A DNA stretch of 64,000 nucleotides, taken from Denitrovibrio sp. (GTDB taxonomy: Bacteria > Chrysiogenota > Deferribacteres > Deferribacterales > Geovibrionaceae). The stretch spans positions 1 to 64,000 of the forward strand of contig PKTM01000028.1 of NCBI GenBank assembly GCA_002869145.1, given 5' to 3'. The notes below the pieces were generated by a model. That model had not been told where the DNA came from, did not search any database, and saw only the letters and a list, made by a program, of their open reading frames with translations. Of this stretch, positions 47,197-56,114 are shown in pieces; the stretch's first letter is position 1, and every line of letters starts with the position of its first letter. The position numbers and the translations under genes were made by a program.

Positions 47197-48583
47197 TCAG
47201 CTAAAAAAACTTTATGCACTGAAACTCTCACGTGAGAAGCTTATTCCATTCGCCATGCTCACCTGCCGCAACTACCGGGCGAACTGGCATCATAGGCTTC
47301 TTGCAGAGAAGCTTATGGAGCTGGAACAGGGGGATAACTACAGGCTTATGGTTCTGATGCCTCCAAGACACGGAAAATCAGAGCTAGCATCCATCCGTTT
47401 TCCTGCGTGGTTTCTGGGGCGAAACCCCGACTACAGAGTGATAGCCACTTCATACAGTGCTCGTCTGGCAGAGAATTTCGGGCGCAAAGTTCGTGACTTG
47501 GTGGCTGATCCGAAATTTCCGCTCATCTTTGACGGAGTTTCTCTCAGCTGAAGATCAAAGGCTGCTGACAGGTGGGAAACTACATCCGGCGGCGGATACG
47601 TTTCTGCCGGAGTAGGGGGGTCTATAACAGGGATGGGGGGCGATCTGCTCATTGTGGATGACCCTTTCAAAAATCAGGAAGATGCCGACTCGAAGAATTA
47701 TCGTGACAAAGTGTGGGACTGGTATCAGTCAACACTTTATACCCGCATAGAGAAGGGTGGCCGGATAGTGGTTATCCTGACCAGATGGCACGAGGATGAT
47801 CTTGCAGGCAGACTGCTGTCTTCCGGTTCGGAGAAGTGGAACGTGATAAGCTTTCCCGCCATAGCCGAAACTGACGAGGAGCACCGCAAAACCGGCGAAC
47901 CCTTATGGGCTGACAAATACGGTGCGGATGCTCTGGCAAGGATACGTATGGCTGTAGGGACAAGAGTTTGGAATGCACTTTACCAGCAGAGACCTGCGCC
48001 TGACGATGGTGCGGTCTTTAAAAAGTCGTGGTTCAGAAAATATGAGATAGAGCCTGTTTTTGACTATATGATTCAGTCGTGGGATATGACTTTTTCCGGC
48101 GGTGATCAGTCGGATTATGTGGTGGGGCAGGTGTGGGGTGTTCGTGGTGCTGAACGCTATCTTGTAGATCAGTTACGAGGACAGATGGATTTTATGGGTG
48201 CTGTTCGTGCCCTGAGACTCATGAGTGAAAAATATCCTCAGGCCCGTGCGAAATATATCGAAGATAAGGCGAATGGTCCGGCAGTTATTTCTGCACTGAA
48301 AGGCGAGGTGCAGGGGCTTATCCCTGTGAATCCGAAAGGGAGCAAGATATCCCGTGCCATAGCTGTTACACCCCTTTTGGAAGCGGGGAATGTTTTTCTT
48401 AAAAAAGGGGCGAGCTTTTCTGATGAGCTTCTGGACGAGGCGGCACTTTTTCCGTCAGGGAAAAACGATGACATGGTGGATGCCATGACACAGGCACTCA
48501 GCATGACCGAAAAAAGGCAGACACCAAAGGCATCCTTTGCCGGAGCAGGAAGGCAGTCCGGCAGAATATTTGAAAAATACTGA
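47180..48583 (+). pseudogene. Terminase large subunit, interrupted by in-frame TGA
   Basis: The frame covers 467 residues. Walker A-type motif MPPRHGKSE lies near residue 70 and Walker B DLLIVDDP near 156; the nuclease domain contains SWDMTFSGGDQSDYVV near 295 and EDKANGPAVI. TGA at 47549-47551 (codon 124) falls between the two ATPase motifs, and the frame reads on as RSKAADRWETTSGGGYV, a standard terminase sequence. Termination would separate Walker A from Walker B and abolish packaging. The nuclease-containing 3' part could restart at ATG 47633. Either a single nonsense mutation or, less likely, readthrough. Confidence 0.88.
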
Positions 48584-48596
48584 TAAGGAGATAATT

Positions 48597-49697
48597 ATGA
48601 GCAGGTTAACCAGCATACTTACAAAAAATACTGAAGGAACAGGAACTATGACCAATCCGGATGTGCTCTTTGGCAAAACCGGAGCAAATATGGGTGTCTT
48701 TTACGAGATGCTTCAGGATGCACACATTTATGCAAAACTCGAACAGCTCAAAGACAGGGTTTTCAGCATGCAGTGGGAGGTGCGCCCTTCTGATTTTGAC
48801 GATCATTCAGCAGGTGTAGCTGCCTTTGTGAAGGACTGCCTTAACAATCTGGGAGTGAAACAGCTGCTTCAGGATATGATGATGGCTGTGGAGTATGGTT
48901 TCTCTGTGGTGGAGGTTGTTTGGCAGGAGAAGGACGGTGTGTGGCTCCCTGAAAATGCAGTTGGGCGCAGGCCTGACAGGTTTTCATTTCTGCATGACGG
49001 CTCGCTGGCACTTCTGGACGGAATAAAAAGCATACCTTTGAATGAGGAGTATAAGTTCATAGTGCATCGCAACAGCCAGAAAAATGAGAATCCCTTCGGA
49101 ACTCCGGTTCTCTCCAAATGTTACTGGACATGGATGTTTAAAAAAGCCGGATTTCGCTACTGGCTGACCGTAGCTGAAAAATACGGTGTGCCAACAGTCC
49201 TGGCGCTTTTTGACTCTATAGATGATGCGGACAGCAGGACACGTGCAAGGGAACTTGCAGAAAACCTCTATAATATCCAGTCTGACGCTGCTGTTGCTCT
49301 GGCCAATGTGGACAGTGTTCAGGTGCTAGAGACAAAGGGGACATCAAAGGATTTTTCCGAGCTGATACAGATATGCAATCAGGAGATTTCGAAAGCAGTT
49401 ACCGGGGAGATTTTGACCAGCGATATTTCTGCAAACGGTTCTTATTCTCTGGCTAAGCAGCATCTCGAGACCCTTGAGGTGAAAAGTGCAAAATTGGCAA
49501 AATCAATCTCTGAGACACTTACAAAGACACTTGTCAGGTGGATTGTCGATCTGAATTTTTCTGATAGCGCTGTGCCTTCATTTATTTTGGATGTCAAAGC
49601 TGAGGCTGAGTGGGATGTTATCAAAGATGCTATGGAGCTTGGTTTTGACGTTGACAAGGAAGAGGTAGCTAAACGTTTTGGAATACCGATAGAGTAG
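48597..49697 (+). CDS. Phage portal protein (Mu gp29 / DUF935 type)
   Basis: About 366 residues from ATG 48597, preceded by AAGGAG 7 nt upstream; an upstream in-frame start lies within terminase. Pattern of DUF935 portals: FYEMLQDAHIYAKLEQLKDRVFSMQWEV, then MMAVEYGFSVVEVVW and FGTPVLSKCYWTWMFKKAGFRYW. It forms the dodecameric ring through which DNA enters and leaves the head. Intact, 14 bp after terminase. Confidence 0.85.
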   Translation: MSRLTSILTKNTEGTGTMTNPDVLFGKTGANMGVFYEMLQDAHIYAKLEQLKDRVFSMQWEVRPSDFDDHSAGVAAFVKDCLNNLGVKQLLQDMMMAVEYGFSVVEVVWQEKDGVWLPENAVGRRPDRFSFLHDGSLALLDGIKSIPLNEEYKFIVHRNSQKNENPFGTPVLSKCYWTWMFKKAGFRYWLTVAEKYGVPTVLALFDSIDDADSRTRARELAENLYNIQSDAAVALANVDSVQVLETKGTSKDFSELIQICNQEISKAVTGEILTSDISANGSYSLAKQHLETLEVKSAKLAKSISETLTKTLVRWIVDLNFSDSAVPSFILDVKAEAEWDVIKDAMELGFDVDKEEVAKRFGIPIE

Positions 49698-49867
49698 GCA
49701 AAAAAAGTGCGTCCTGCATTTTTTTGTATGTCGTGCCTGTCGAACAAGTACGTTGGCACTCCCGTTTCGCTGGTACTTTCAGTACGCTTCACGAAGCACA
49801 TCCTGTGCTTTTGTTGGTAATGAAAATATCCAGTCGATTAGGCAAAAAAAGTGCGTCCTGCATTTTT
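49695..49867. terminator. Hairpin cluster with two 29-bp direct repeats between converging genes
   Basis: The 29-mer beginning TAGGCAAAAAAAGTGCGTCC occurs perfectly at 49695-49723 and 49839-49867. Each copy folds into AAAAAAGTGC-GTCCT-GCATTTTT, A- and T-flanked on both sides, so it can terminate transcription in both directions. A third hairpin AAGCAC-ATCCT-GTGCTT lies between them, and GTAC-TTTCA-GTAC is nearby. The portal (plus) and rhodanese (minus) genes converge here. Confidence 0.65.
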
Positions 49868-49882
49868 GATTAGAAGATATGA

Positions 49883-50359
49883 TTATTCGTGGGCTTTTAT
49901 TATCAGCTTGTCGAGGTTGTACTGTACTTCAGCATTCAGATAGTAAAGCCCATCTTTCTCTATACCGCAGCCGAGGTCTTCCACAGGGTCTACCAAATTA
50001 TAATACATGTCTCCAGAACGTACACCCATGTTGCATAAGAAGATTATTTTCTTGTCTTTGGGCAGTTCTCTGACAACAGCTTTGCAGGGCTGCTCTGATT
50101 CTTCAAAAATGCTTATAGGGATATTTATTGTGCCTACCACGTGAACATTATCGTATTCCTCAGCTGAACGCACATCTACAACAGCATAACCATCAGGCAA
50201 GCCGTCAGAAAAAAGCGGTGCGGCATGCTTAACGGTTATCTCCCCGTATTCAGGCATAGTTAATGGCTCTTCCACTATAGTGGGCTGATCATCAAAATAT
50301 AAAAAAACGCCAAATCCTGCAAAGGCTGCAAGCAATATGACAGTAAATAAAACTCTCAT
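49883..50359 (-). CDS. Membrane-anchored rhodanese-like protein
   Basis: 158 residues. An N-terminal hydrophobic segment (VLFTVILLAAFAGFGVFLYF) anchors it or acts as an uncleaved signal. The rhodanese domain has GYAVVDVRSAEEYDNVHV and the active-site loop with Cys in FLCNMGVRS. Role: periplasmic-side sulfur transfer or sulfide handling; substrate unknown. 25 bp downstream of smc on the same strand. Confidence 0.85.
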   Translation of the reverse strand: MRVLFTVILLAAFAGFGVFLYFDDQPTIVEEPLTMPEYGEITVKHAAPLFSDGLPDGYAVVDVRSAEEYDNVHVVGTINIPISIFEESEQPCKAVVRELPKDKKIIFLCNMGVRSGDMYYNLVDPVEDLGCGIEKDGLYYLNAEVQYNLDKLIIKAHE

Positions 50360-50384
50360 TAAAACCTCAAAAATAATTTTTGTG

Positions 50385-53300
50385 TTACATGGTGACTGAA
50401 AGGATGCGTGAAACGCCGGGTTCCTGCATGGTTACGCCGTAAAGTGAGTCGGCTTCTGCCATTGTCTTCTGGTTGTGGCTTATGATGACAAACTGGGTGT
50501 CTGCGGACAGGGTCTTTACTATCTTTATGAAGCGGTCTATGTTGTTGTCATCCAGCGGCGCGTCTATCTCGTCCAGAAAACAGAAAGGTGTAGGGCGGTA
50601 AAGAAACAGAGCGAAAAGCAGTGTACACGCACTCATAGCCTTTTCACCACCAGAGAGCAGGTTCATGTTCTGGAGTTTCTTGCCTGGAGGCTGAACAAAT
50701 ATCTCCACTCCGCTGCTCAAAATGTCATTAGGATCTGTAAGTTTCAGATCGCAGTTTCCCTGACCGAAAAGTATATTGAAAACACGTGCGAAGTTTTTCC
50801 TTACCCCTTCAAAAGTCTCTCTGAAAAGTGCAGATGTATTCTCGTCCATTTCACGTATCAGTTCGTAAATGGATGCGACCGCCTCTTCCAGATCGTCTTT
50901 CTGGGCTGTTAGAAACTCATTTCGCTCCTGTATCTCCTGATACTCGTTTTCCGCAGTCATATTCAGAGGCCCGAGGCTGTCTATCTCACGGTCTAGCCCT
51001 GCCAGCTCCGCTTTAGCTTTATTCGGCTGAAAATCAGTGAGGTCCATTTCAAAATCTTTAATGTCCTCGTTAAATTTTTCTATAAAGGCTTCGGTCTGAA
51101 CACCCACTTCTGTCTGGTAGCGCTCCATCCTCTTCTCTGCGTCAAAGATGTCGTCCTCTATCCCTTTAATATGGAGGTTCTGCTTATCGATTTTATGCCC
51201 GATATCCTCCAGCTCTTTTTCAGTCTCAGCTATCTGGCTGTCTAGTTTAAGCTTTTGGTCATTGAGTTGATGACGTTTTTTGATTATATCCTGATACTCT
51301 GATTTTCTTTTGTCGAGGTTCTCTTTCAGAGTGACTATATCTGATGTGATCAGTTTCGAAAGTCTGTTCTTTGTGGCTGTGAGCTTGGTGGATGATTCGT
51401 CCAGATCCCGGTCTATGAACTGAAGCTCCCGTGTAACAGCGTTCATGTTTTCCTGAATACCTCTCATCTCCACACGGAAGGATGAAAGCTCGTCACGTAC
51501 ATCCTCGTACATGTTGTCTATGTCTTCCAGCTTGCTCTGCATAACATCCTTCTCTTCCTCTTTTGCTGCTATGCTGACAGAGAGCTCTTTGTTTTGCTCT
51601 TTCAGGTACTGTATCTTCTCTTTTGCCCGCTCTATCTCATTATCAATGTTTTGTATTTCGCTGTCTATAATACCCGCTCTTTTTGACAGTCTTTCATATC
51701 TGGACTGAAGGTCTTCCAGAGAGCGTTCTTTGTCTTTCAGATCAAGTGTAGCAGATTGTTTCTGCTGGAGGAGTTCCTCTTTTTTGACAGAGATGAATTC
51801 CAGCTTTTCCACCTTCTCAGGCAATGCGGATTCTAAATCTGAACAAGCACCGGATGCTTTTTCAAGGTCCTTTTCGTAACCTTCGATCTGTTTTTTAAGA
51901 CGAAGTACTGTCTCTCTTTTATCATCTGCGCCGGGTTTTCTGTGGATGTATCCGTGTTTTACTATTTCGCCGGATGCGTCTATGTTTTCCTTTGCGTACT
52001 CGAGCAGTTTCTCCACTTCATCGTCATAAACAAACCTTACGGCCTGTTTTATCTCTTTCAGCATCTCTGTAACCTGCTCTTGTTTTGCTCTTGGAAAGAT
52101 GACAACATCACCAAGTTCACGAGTCAGCTCTTCGGTTAGTTTTGGCAGAAGGAGTTCGCCATCGAGATTTTCCAGAGCATTCTTTATGTCGCCTCCGGCT
52201 GATTCAGCCTCAAGCGACTGTTTCAGGATATCCATCCTGTTTGTGACACTTTTAACTTCAAGGCGTTTTTCGCTGAGCTGAGTCTCCAGAATGGAAATTT
52301 CGTCACGCAGTTCTGTGTGTTGTTCTGTATATTCTTCCAGAGAATCTGTGATGGTCTCAAGCTCCACACACAGCCTGTTCACATCTTTTTTCTGTTCTTC
52401 TATGTTGTTTTTTGCAAATTCGCTGTCTTTTATACTTTCTTCTTTTTCTGCTCTTAATCTGTCTTTATCTTTTTCAGACCGTGAGAGCAGCGTCTCGTTT
52501 TCGAATATGGCGTTTCTAGTGTCAGATGCACGCTGGGATAGTTCCAGATACTGGTCATCCAGAGCAAACATTTCATCTTTTATGTCGTTACGCATAGATT
52601 CATAGTCAGATATGCGCTCGTTAAATTCTTCTATTTTATCTTCTGTCTCTTTGAGTTTTTCTGACATCTCTGTCTTACTCTCCAAAACGTTTACACGCCT
52701 GTCTGTTAGCTCGTGCAGTTTGTTCTGAAGAAACTCGATATCTCCGTGCAGGCTGTCTTTGCTCTTTTCAGCAGCTTCTATTTCGTTTTCCAAAAGCCTT
52801 ATATCTGCATCCGCCTTTCCGGATTCTGTCTCTGCACTCAGGATCTGCTCGTTCTTTTTATTAAACTCTTTCCTGTCTTCGGAAAGTTTAGATGCCAGAC
52901 CAGTCTCTTTTGATGTTAGTTTAGAAAATTTTTCAGTATATCCTGAAAGCTCAATCTTCAGCTTATTCACTGATTCCTGAGCCTCTTTAAGATCCGATGA
53001 AGATTTGACGTACTTATGAAAAATAACAGCTTTAGAGAGGGACTGCTGTCTTCCGGCAAGCTCCCTGTATCTTTTAACACGCTCGGTCTGAACACCGAGT
53101 GTCTCCAGCTGCGCTCTGATCTCGGCGAGTATGTCTGTGACACGGCTTAGATTGTCTTTGGTCTGGTAAAGTCTGCGTTCAGCCTCTTTTTTTCGCTCTT
53201 TGAAACGCATAACACCTGCTGTCTCCTCAAAGAAAGCCCGCAGGTCTTCGGGAGTGGACTGGATTATCTTCTCCACTTTCCCCTGTTCTATGATAGAGAT

Positions 53301-53720
53301 GCTTCTGGCGCCAATGCCGGAATCATAAAATATTTCACGAATATCTTTCAGACGGCATTTTTTACCGTTAATGCGGTACTCTCTGTCGCCCGTTCTGTAA
53401 TGTTTTCTGGAGACGGTTACCTCGCTGAAAGAACCCCATTTTGCTGTTAAGCTCTCCGGAAGATCAGAAAGTGTGAGTGACACTTCGGCAAAGCCGGTCG
53501 GTTTTCTGTGTTGCGAGCCTGAGAAAATAACATCGTCCATGTCGGCACCACGGAGCTCTTTTGCGCTCTGCTCGCCAAATATCCAGCGTATAGCATCAAG
53601 GATATTACTTTTGCCGGAACCGTTTGGGCCAACCACACATGTGATGCCCCCCGGAAACTCGATTACGGTTTTATCTACAAAAGATTTGAAACCCTGAACG
53701 ATTAGAGATTTAAATTTCAT
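50385..53720 (-). CDS. smc: Chromosome segregation protein SMC
   Basis: 1111 residues. Walker A VVGPNGSGKSNILDAIRW is near residue 30. Long coiled coils flank a short hinge (about 505-605, ELGDVVIFPRAK...GEIVKHGYIHRKPG). The C-terminal signature is LLSGGEKAMSA, with Walker B CFLDEIDAPLDD. Forms an ATP-driven ring that organises chromosomes. The hinge is shorter than the usual 150-180 residues and total length is below typical SMC (about 1180). Rhodanese follows in the same direction. Confidence 0.95.
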   Translation of the reverse strand: MKFKSLIVQGFKSFVDKTVIEFPGGITCVVGPNGSGKSNILDAIRWIFGEQSAKELRGADMDDVIFSGSQHRKPTGFAEVSLTLSDLPESLTAKWGSFSEVTVSRKHYRTGDREYRINGKKCRLKDIREIFYDSGIGARSISIIEQGKVEKIIQSTPEDLRAFFEETAGVMRFKERKKEAERRLYQTKDNLSRVTDILAEIRAQLETLGVQTERVKRYRELAGRQQSLSKAVIFHKYVKSSSDLKEAQESVNKLKIELSGYTEKFSKLTSKETGLASKLSEDRKEFNKKNEQILSAETESGKADADIRLLENEIEAAEKSKDSLHGDIEFLQNKLHELTDRRVNVLESKTEMSEKLKETEDKIEEFNERISDYESMRNDIKDEMFALDDQYLELSQRASDTRNAIFENETLLSRSEKDKDRLRAEKEESIKDSEFAKNNIEEQKKDVNRLCVELETITDSLEEYTEQHTELRDEISILETQLSEKRLEVKSVTNRMDILKQSLEAESAGGDIKNALENLDGELLLPKLTEELTRELGDVVIFPRAKQEQVTEMLKEIKQAVRFVYDDEVEKLLEYAKENIDASGEIVKHGYIHRKPGADDKRETVLRLKKQIEGYEKDLEKASGACSDLESALPEKVEKLEFISVKKEELLQQKQSATLDLKDKERSLEDLQSRYERLSKRAGIIDSEIQNIDNEIERAKEKIQYLKEQNKELSVSIAAKEEEKDVMQSKLEDIDNMYEDVRDELSSFRVEMRGIQENMNAVTRELQFIDRDLDESSTKLTATKNRLSKLITSDIVTLKENLDKRKSEYQDIIKKRHQLNDQKLKLDSQIAETEKELEDIGHKIDKQNLHIKGIEDDIFDAEKRMERYQTEVGVQTEAFIEKFNEDIKDFEMDLTDFQPNKAKAELAGLDREIDSLGPLNMTAENEYQEIQERNEFLTAQKDDLEEAVASIYELIREMDENTSALFRETFEGVRKNFARVFNILFGQGNCDLKLTDPNDILSSGVEIFVQPPGKKLQNMNLLSGGEKAMSACTLLFALFLYRPTPFCFLDEIDAPLDDNNIDRFIKIVKTLSADTQFVIISHNQKTMAEADSLYGVTMQEPGVSRILSVTM

Positions 53721-53826
53721 CTGATATTGTTATTTCAAAAACAATAAAAATACAAGTGAAATTGCTAAGCTATTTGTGGTGAGAACTGTTTTGTTATAGT
53801 GTATATTGATAAGTAAGGTGAATGCA

Positions 53827-54684
53827 ATGACTGACACAAACACAAAGAAACAATGGGTAGACCTGATGAAAAAGGCTATCGACATTATTGAAAATGACGG
53901 AGACAGACGGGAAATTTCAAATTTACTGGTGTCTATGCTGGGAGCTGGCATTTGTGATTTTAACTGCATGGTGACCAATGCTCAGTTTTTTCAAAATGTT
54001 CTGGATCTTATCCCTACCCCTGTTTATTACAAGGATCTCTACGGAGTGTATATAGGTTGTAATGAGGCTATGGCTCGACTTCATGGTATGAAGAAAAGCG
54101 AAATAATAGGCCGCAAAACTGCAGATATCTATACTAAAGAAGAGTCAGAGATTTTTTCATATAGTGACACTGTACTGATTAACGAGCAGAGTCATGAGAT
54201 GGTGGAACATAAAGGGAGATTCACTACTCTTGGCGGGGCATACCACATACTTCATAAAAAGCTGATACAGAACCCTGACGGAACTCCTGCGGGTGTGCTT
54301 GGCTTTATCAGTGATGTTTCTGAAATAAAACAAAATGAAGAGCGCGCATGGCAGAGCGAGGCTTTTTACAAGTCATTGTTCGACAACTCCCCCAGACCTA
54401 AAATTATTTATAACGAGTTCAATATTGTCGAAGACATGAATCAGGCTGCAGTAGCTTTCTTTGGTGGTCACACAAATCTTGTAGGTGGAGATGTAATGAG
54501 CATCTACGACCACTATGAGGACTGCGAAAAGGTCATGGCTTCAGGCGGCAAATCAGTAAAGATCAATATAAAAAAAGACAAGGACTCAAAGCCGATGGAG
54601 GCTCTTGCCACACTTACAGTGAGCAGTCTGGAGAGTACGGAAAAATATGCAGTCTCATTTCTGGTTTTGGAAACAGTTTTATGA
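53827..54684 (+). CDS. Double PAS-domain protein
   Basis: About 285 residues from ATG 53827 with AAGGTG 8 nt upstream. Two PAS domains are visible. The first, at about 55-170, has FFQNVLDLIPTPVYYKDLYGVYIGCNEAMARLHG. The second, at about 175-285, has FYKSLFDNSPRPKIIYNEFNIVEDMNQAAVAFFG. No output domain. It overlaps the FapA gene by 4 bp (ATGA), so the sensor and FapA are coupled. It may sense redox or a ligand; the ligand is unknown. Confidence 0.8.
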   Translation: MTDTNTKKQWVDLMKKAIDIIENDGDRREISNLLVSMLGAGICDFNCMVTNAQFFQNVLDLIPTPVYYKDLYGVYIGCNEAMARLHGMKKSEIIGRKTADIYTKEESEIFSYSDTVLINEQSHEMVEHKGRFTTLGGAYHILHKKLIQNPDGTPAGVLGFISDVSEIKQNEERAWQSEAFYKSLFDNSPRPKIIYNEFNIVEDMNQAAVAFFGGHTNLVGGDVMSIYDHYEDCEKVMASGGKSVKINIKKDKDSKPMEALATLTVSSLESTEKYAVSFLVLETVL

Positions 54685-56108
54685 GTGAAGAGAAAGATAC
54701 TGCCGGCTCTTTATTTGAAGACGATGCTGGACCGGTAAGAACACCTCCGGAAATCAAAGTTTCTGATGATGGGAAGGAGGCCTACATTATTATACCTCCT
54801 AGACCTTTAGCTGCGGATATCCAGCAGATGCTGGATGATGCTGGAGTTGGATTTAATATTGACCTTGAGCTTGTCGCTAAAATTAACAAAAGTCTTTATG
54901 ATGGTATGAAACTGGAATCCAGATACCTGCTGGCTAAAGGTAAAAAACCAGTTAAGGGTCAGCCAGGCGAGCTTATACTGCGAACAAAAAAACCAGAAGA
55001 TATTATTTTATCCTCCGAAGATTTGAACAAAGTTGACTATAGGGTTTATAAAAGAAAAATGCTGGCTTTGGCAGAAAAAGAACAGCCGGTGGCTATTATT
55101 ATTGCTCCTACCAACGGCGTTGAAGGTATGGACGTCTTTGGCAATGTTCTGGCTTGTGAAAATGGAGAGGAAGTCTCTTTAAATCTGGGACAAAATGTTT
55201 ATCAGCAGGGCAGAAAACTGATAAGCAAGATAGACGGGCTTATCTCTTATAATAAACGAAATGATGGTGTGATAGATTTTGATGTGTCAGAAGTTTATAT
55301 GGTAGACGGTGACGTGGATTACCATACAGGAAATATTGATTTCCCCGGGTCTGTTATTATAAAAGGAACCATTAAGGCTGGGTTTGAAGTTGTTGCTAAG
55401 AATGAAGTAGTGGCAGAAACCATAAGAGGCAAGGTTATAACAGCGGGGAGTGTTGCGGCAAAGCAGGGCATCATAGGCGGTGTGCAGCGGTCAGAGATCA
55501 GATGCGCCGGCTCTGTATATGCTAAGTTTATGCAGTTTGCAGAGGTTGTTACCGGTGATGGTGTTTTTGTAAGTAAATCGATTCTCTCCTCAGTGATATA
55601 TGCTCAGGGAGAGGTTAAAGTTGACGGTGCTCCGGGGAGTATCATAGGCGGCAATATTTATGCATCAAAAGGAGTTGAGGCAAAGGTAATAGGCTCTGAA
55701 AGCTTTGTGAAAACAGAGATAGCAGTTTATGGCTCTGCGCAGGATGTTATGATACTGAGAAATGTAGTTGAAAGGCGTTTTGAGATAACAAAAAACCTTA
55801 CTAAGATAGATTCATATCTGGGCACTTACAGGTATGACAGTGAAGAAGATTCGGAAAAACGGGACTATGTGGCAAAACTGATAAGAGAACGGGAAGAGCT
55901 TCGCAAGGAATTGCTGGATATAAATAAAGAGCTTAAATCCCTTCAGGGCGATCTTAAAAAGCCTGTTGATTTTACCATCAATGTTGAAAAAAAGATTTGG
56001 CCGGAAGTACGTGTTTCTGTGTCCGGCAAATTTATGCATCTCAAAAACGAGAAGGATAAATGTACATTCTTCTATGATAAGTTAAACGATATTATCAATT
56101 TTAGATGA
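54681..56108 (+). CDS. FapA family protein (DUF342)
   Basis: 475 residues. An N-terminal helical/beta part (about 15-110), then a right-handed beta-helix-like polymer-forming region with hexapeptide-like repeats (VDYHTGNIDFPGSVIIKGTIKAGFEVVA, SVAAKQGIIGGVQRSEI). A C-terminal coiled coil (REELRKELLDINKELKSL) ends in a small beta domain. FapA proteins are linked to flagellar assembly in some bacteria but the biochemistry is unclear. Coupled to the PAS gene upstream. Confidence 0.85.
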   Translation: MSEEKDTAGSLFEDDAGPVRTPPEIKVSDDGKEAYIIIPPRPLAADIQQMLDDAGVGFNIDLELVAKINKSLYDGMKLESRYLLAKGKKPVKGQPGELILRTKKPEDIILSSEDLNKVDYRVYKRKMLALAEKEQPVAIIIAPTNGVEGMDVFGNVLACENGEEVSLNLGQNVYQQGRKLISKIDGLISYNKRNDGVIDFDVSEVYMVDGDVDYHTGNIDFPGSVIIKGTIKAGFEVVAKNEVVAETIRGKVITAGSVAAKQGIIGGVQRSEIRCAGSVYAKFMQFAEVVTGDGVFVSKSILSSVIYAQGEVKVDGAPGSIIGGNIYASKGVEAKVIGSESFVKTEIAVYGSAQDVMILRNVVERRFEITKNLTKIDSYLGTYRYDSEEDSEKRDYVAKLIREREELRKELLDINKELKSLQGDLKKPVDFTINVEKKIWPEVRVSVSGKFMHLKNEKDKCTFFYDKLNDIINFR

Positions 56109-56114
56109 TTATTA

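Larger units (their letters stand above)
46744..49697 (+). mobile_element. Phage packaging module (terminase-portal half of the split element)
   Basis: Three plus-strand genes in Mu gp27-gp28-gp29 order: small terminase-like, large terminase, portal. The expected next genes (minor head protein, protease, capsid) are absent here; protease and capsid lie at 34.8-36.9 kb on the minus strand. Host genes of about 10 kb separate the halves. Ends in a cluster of hairpins. Confidence 0.8.

Noticed and set aside
47549-47551. TGA in terminase, tail and protease genes as selenocysteine
   Set aside because: No Cys or redox position is expected at these sites, and no bacterial SECIS-like hairpin was seen after the terminase TGA. 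TAA and TAG interrupt other genes in the same way.
49695-49867. The 29-bp direct repeats as phage attachment sites
   Set aside because: They lie only 144 bp apart, enclose no gene, and each is a hairpin with A- and T-tracts between converging genes, so terminator function is the simpler explanation.
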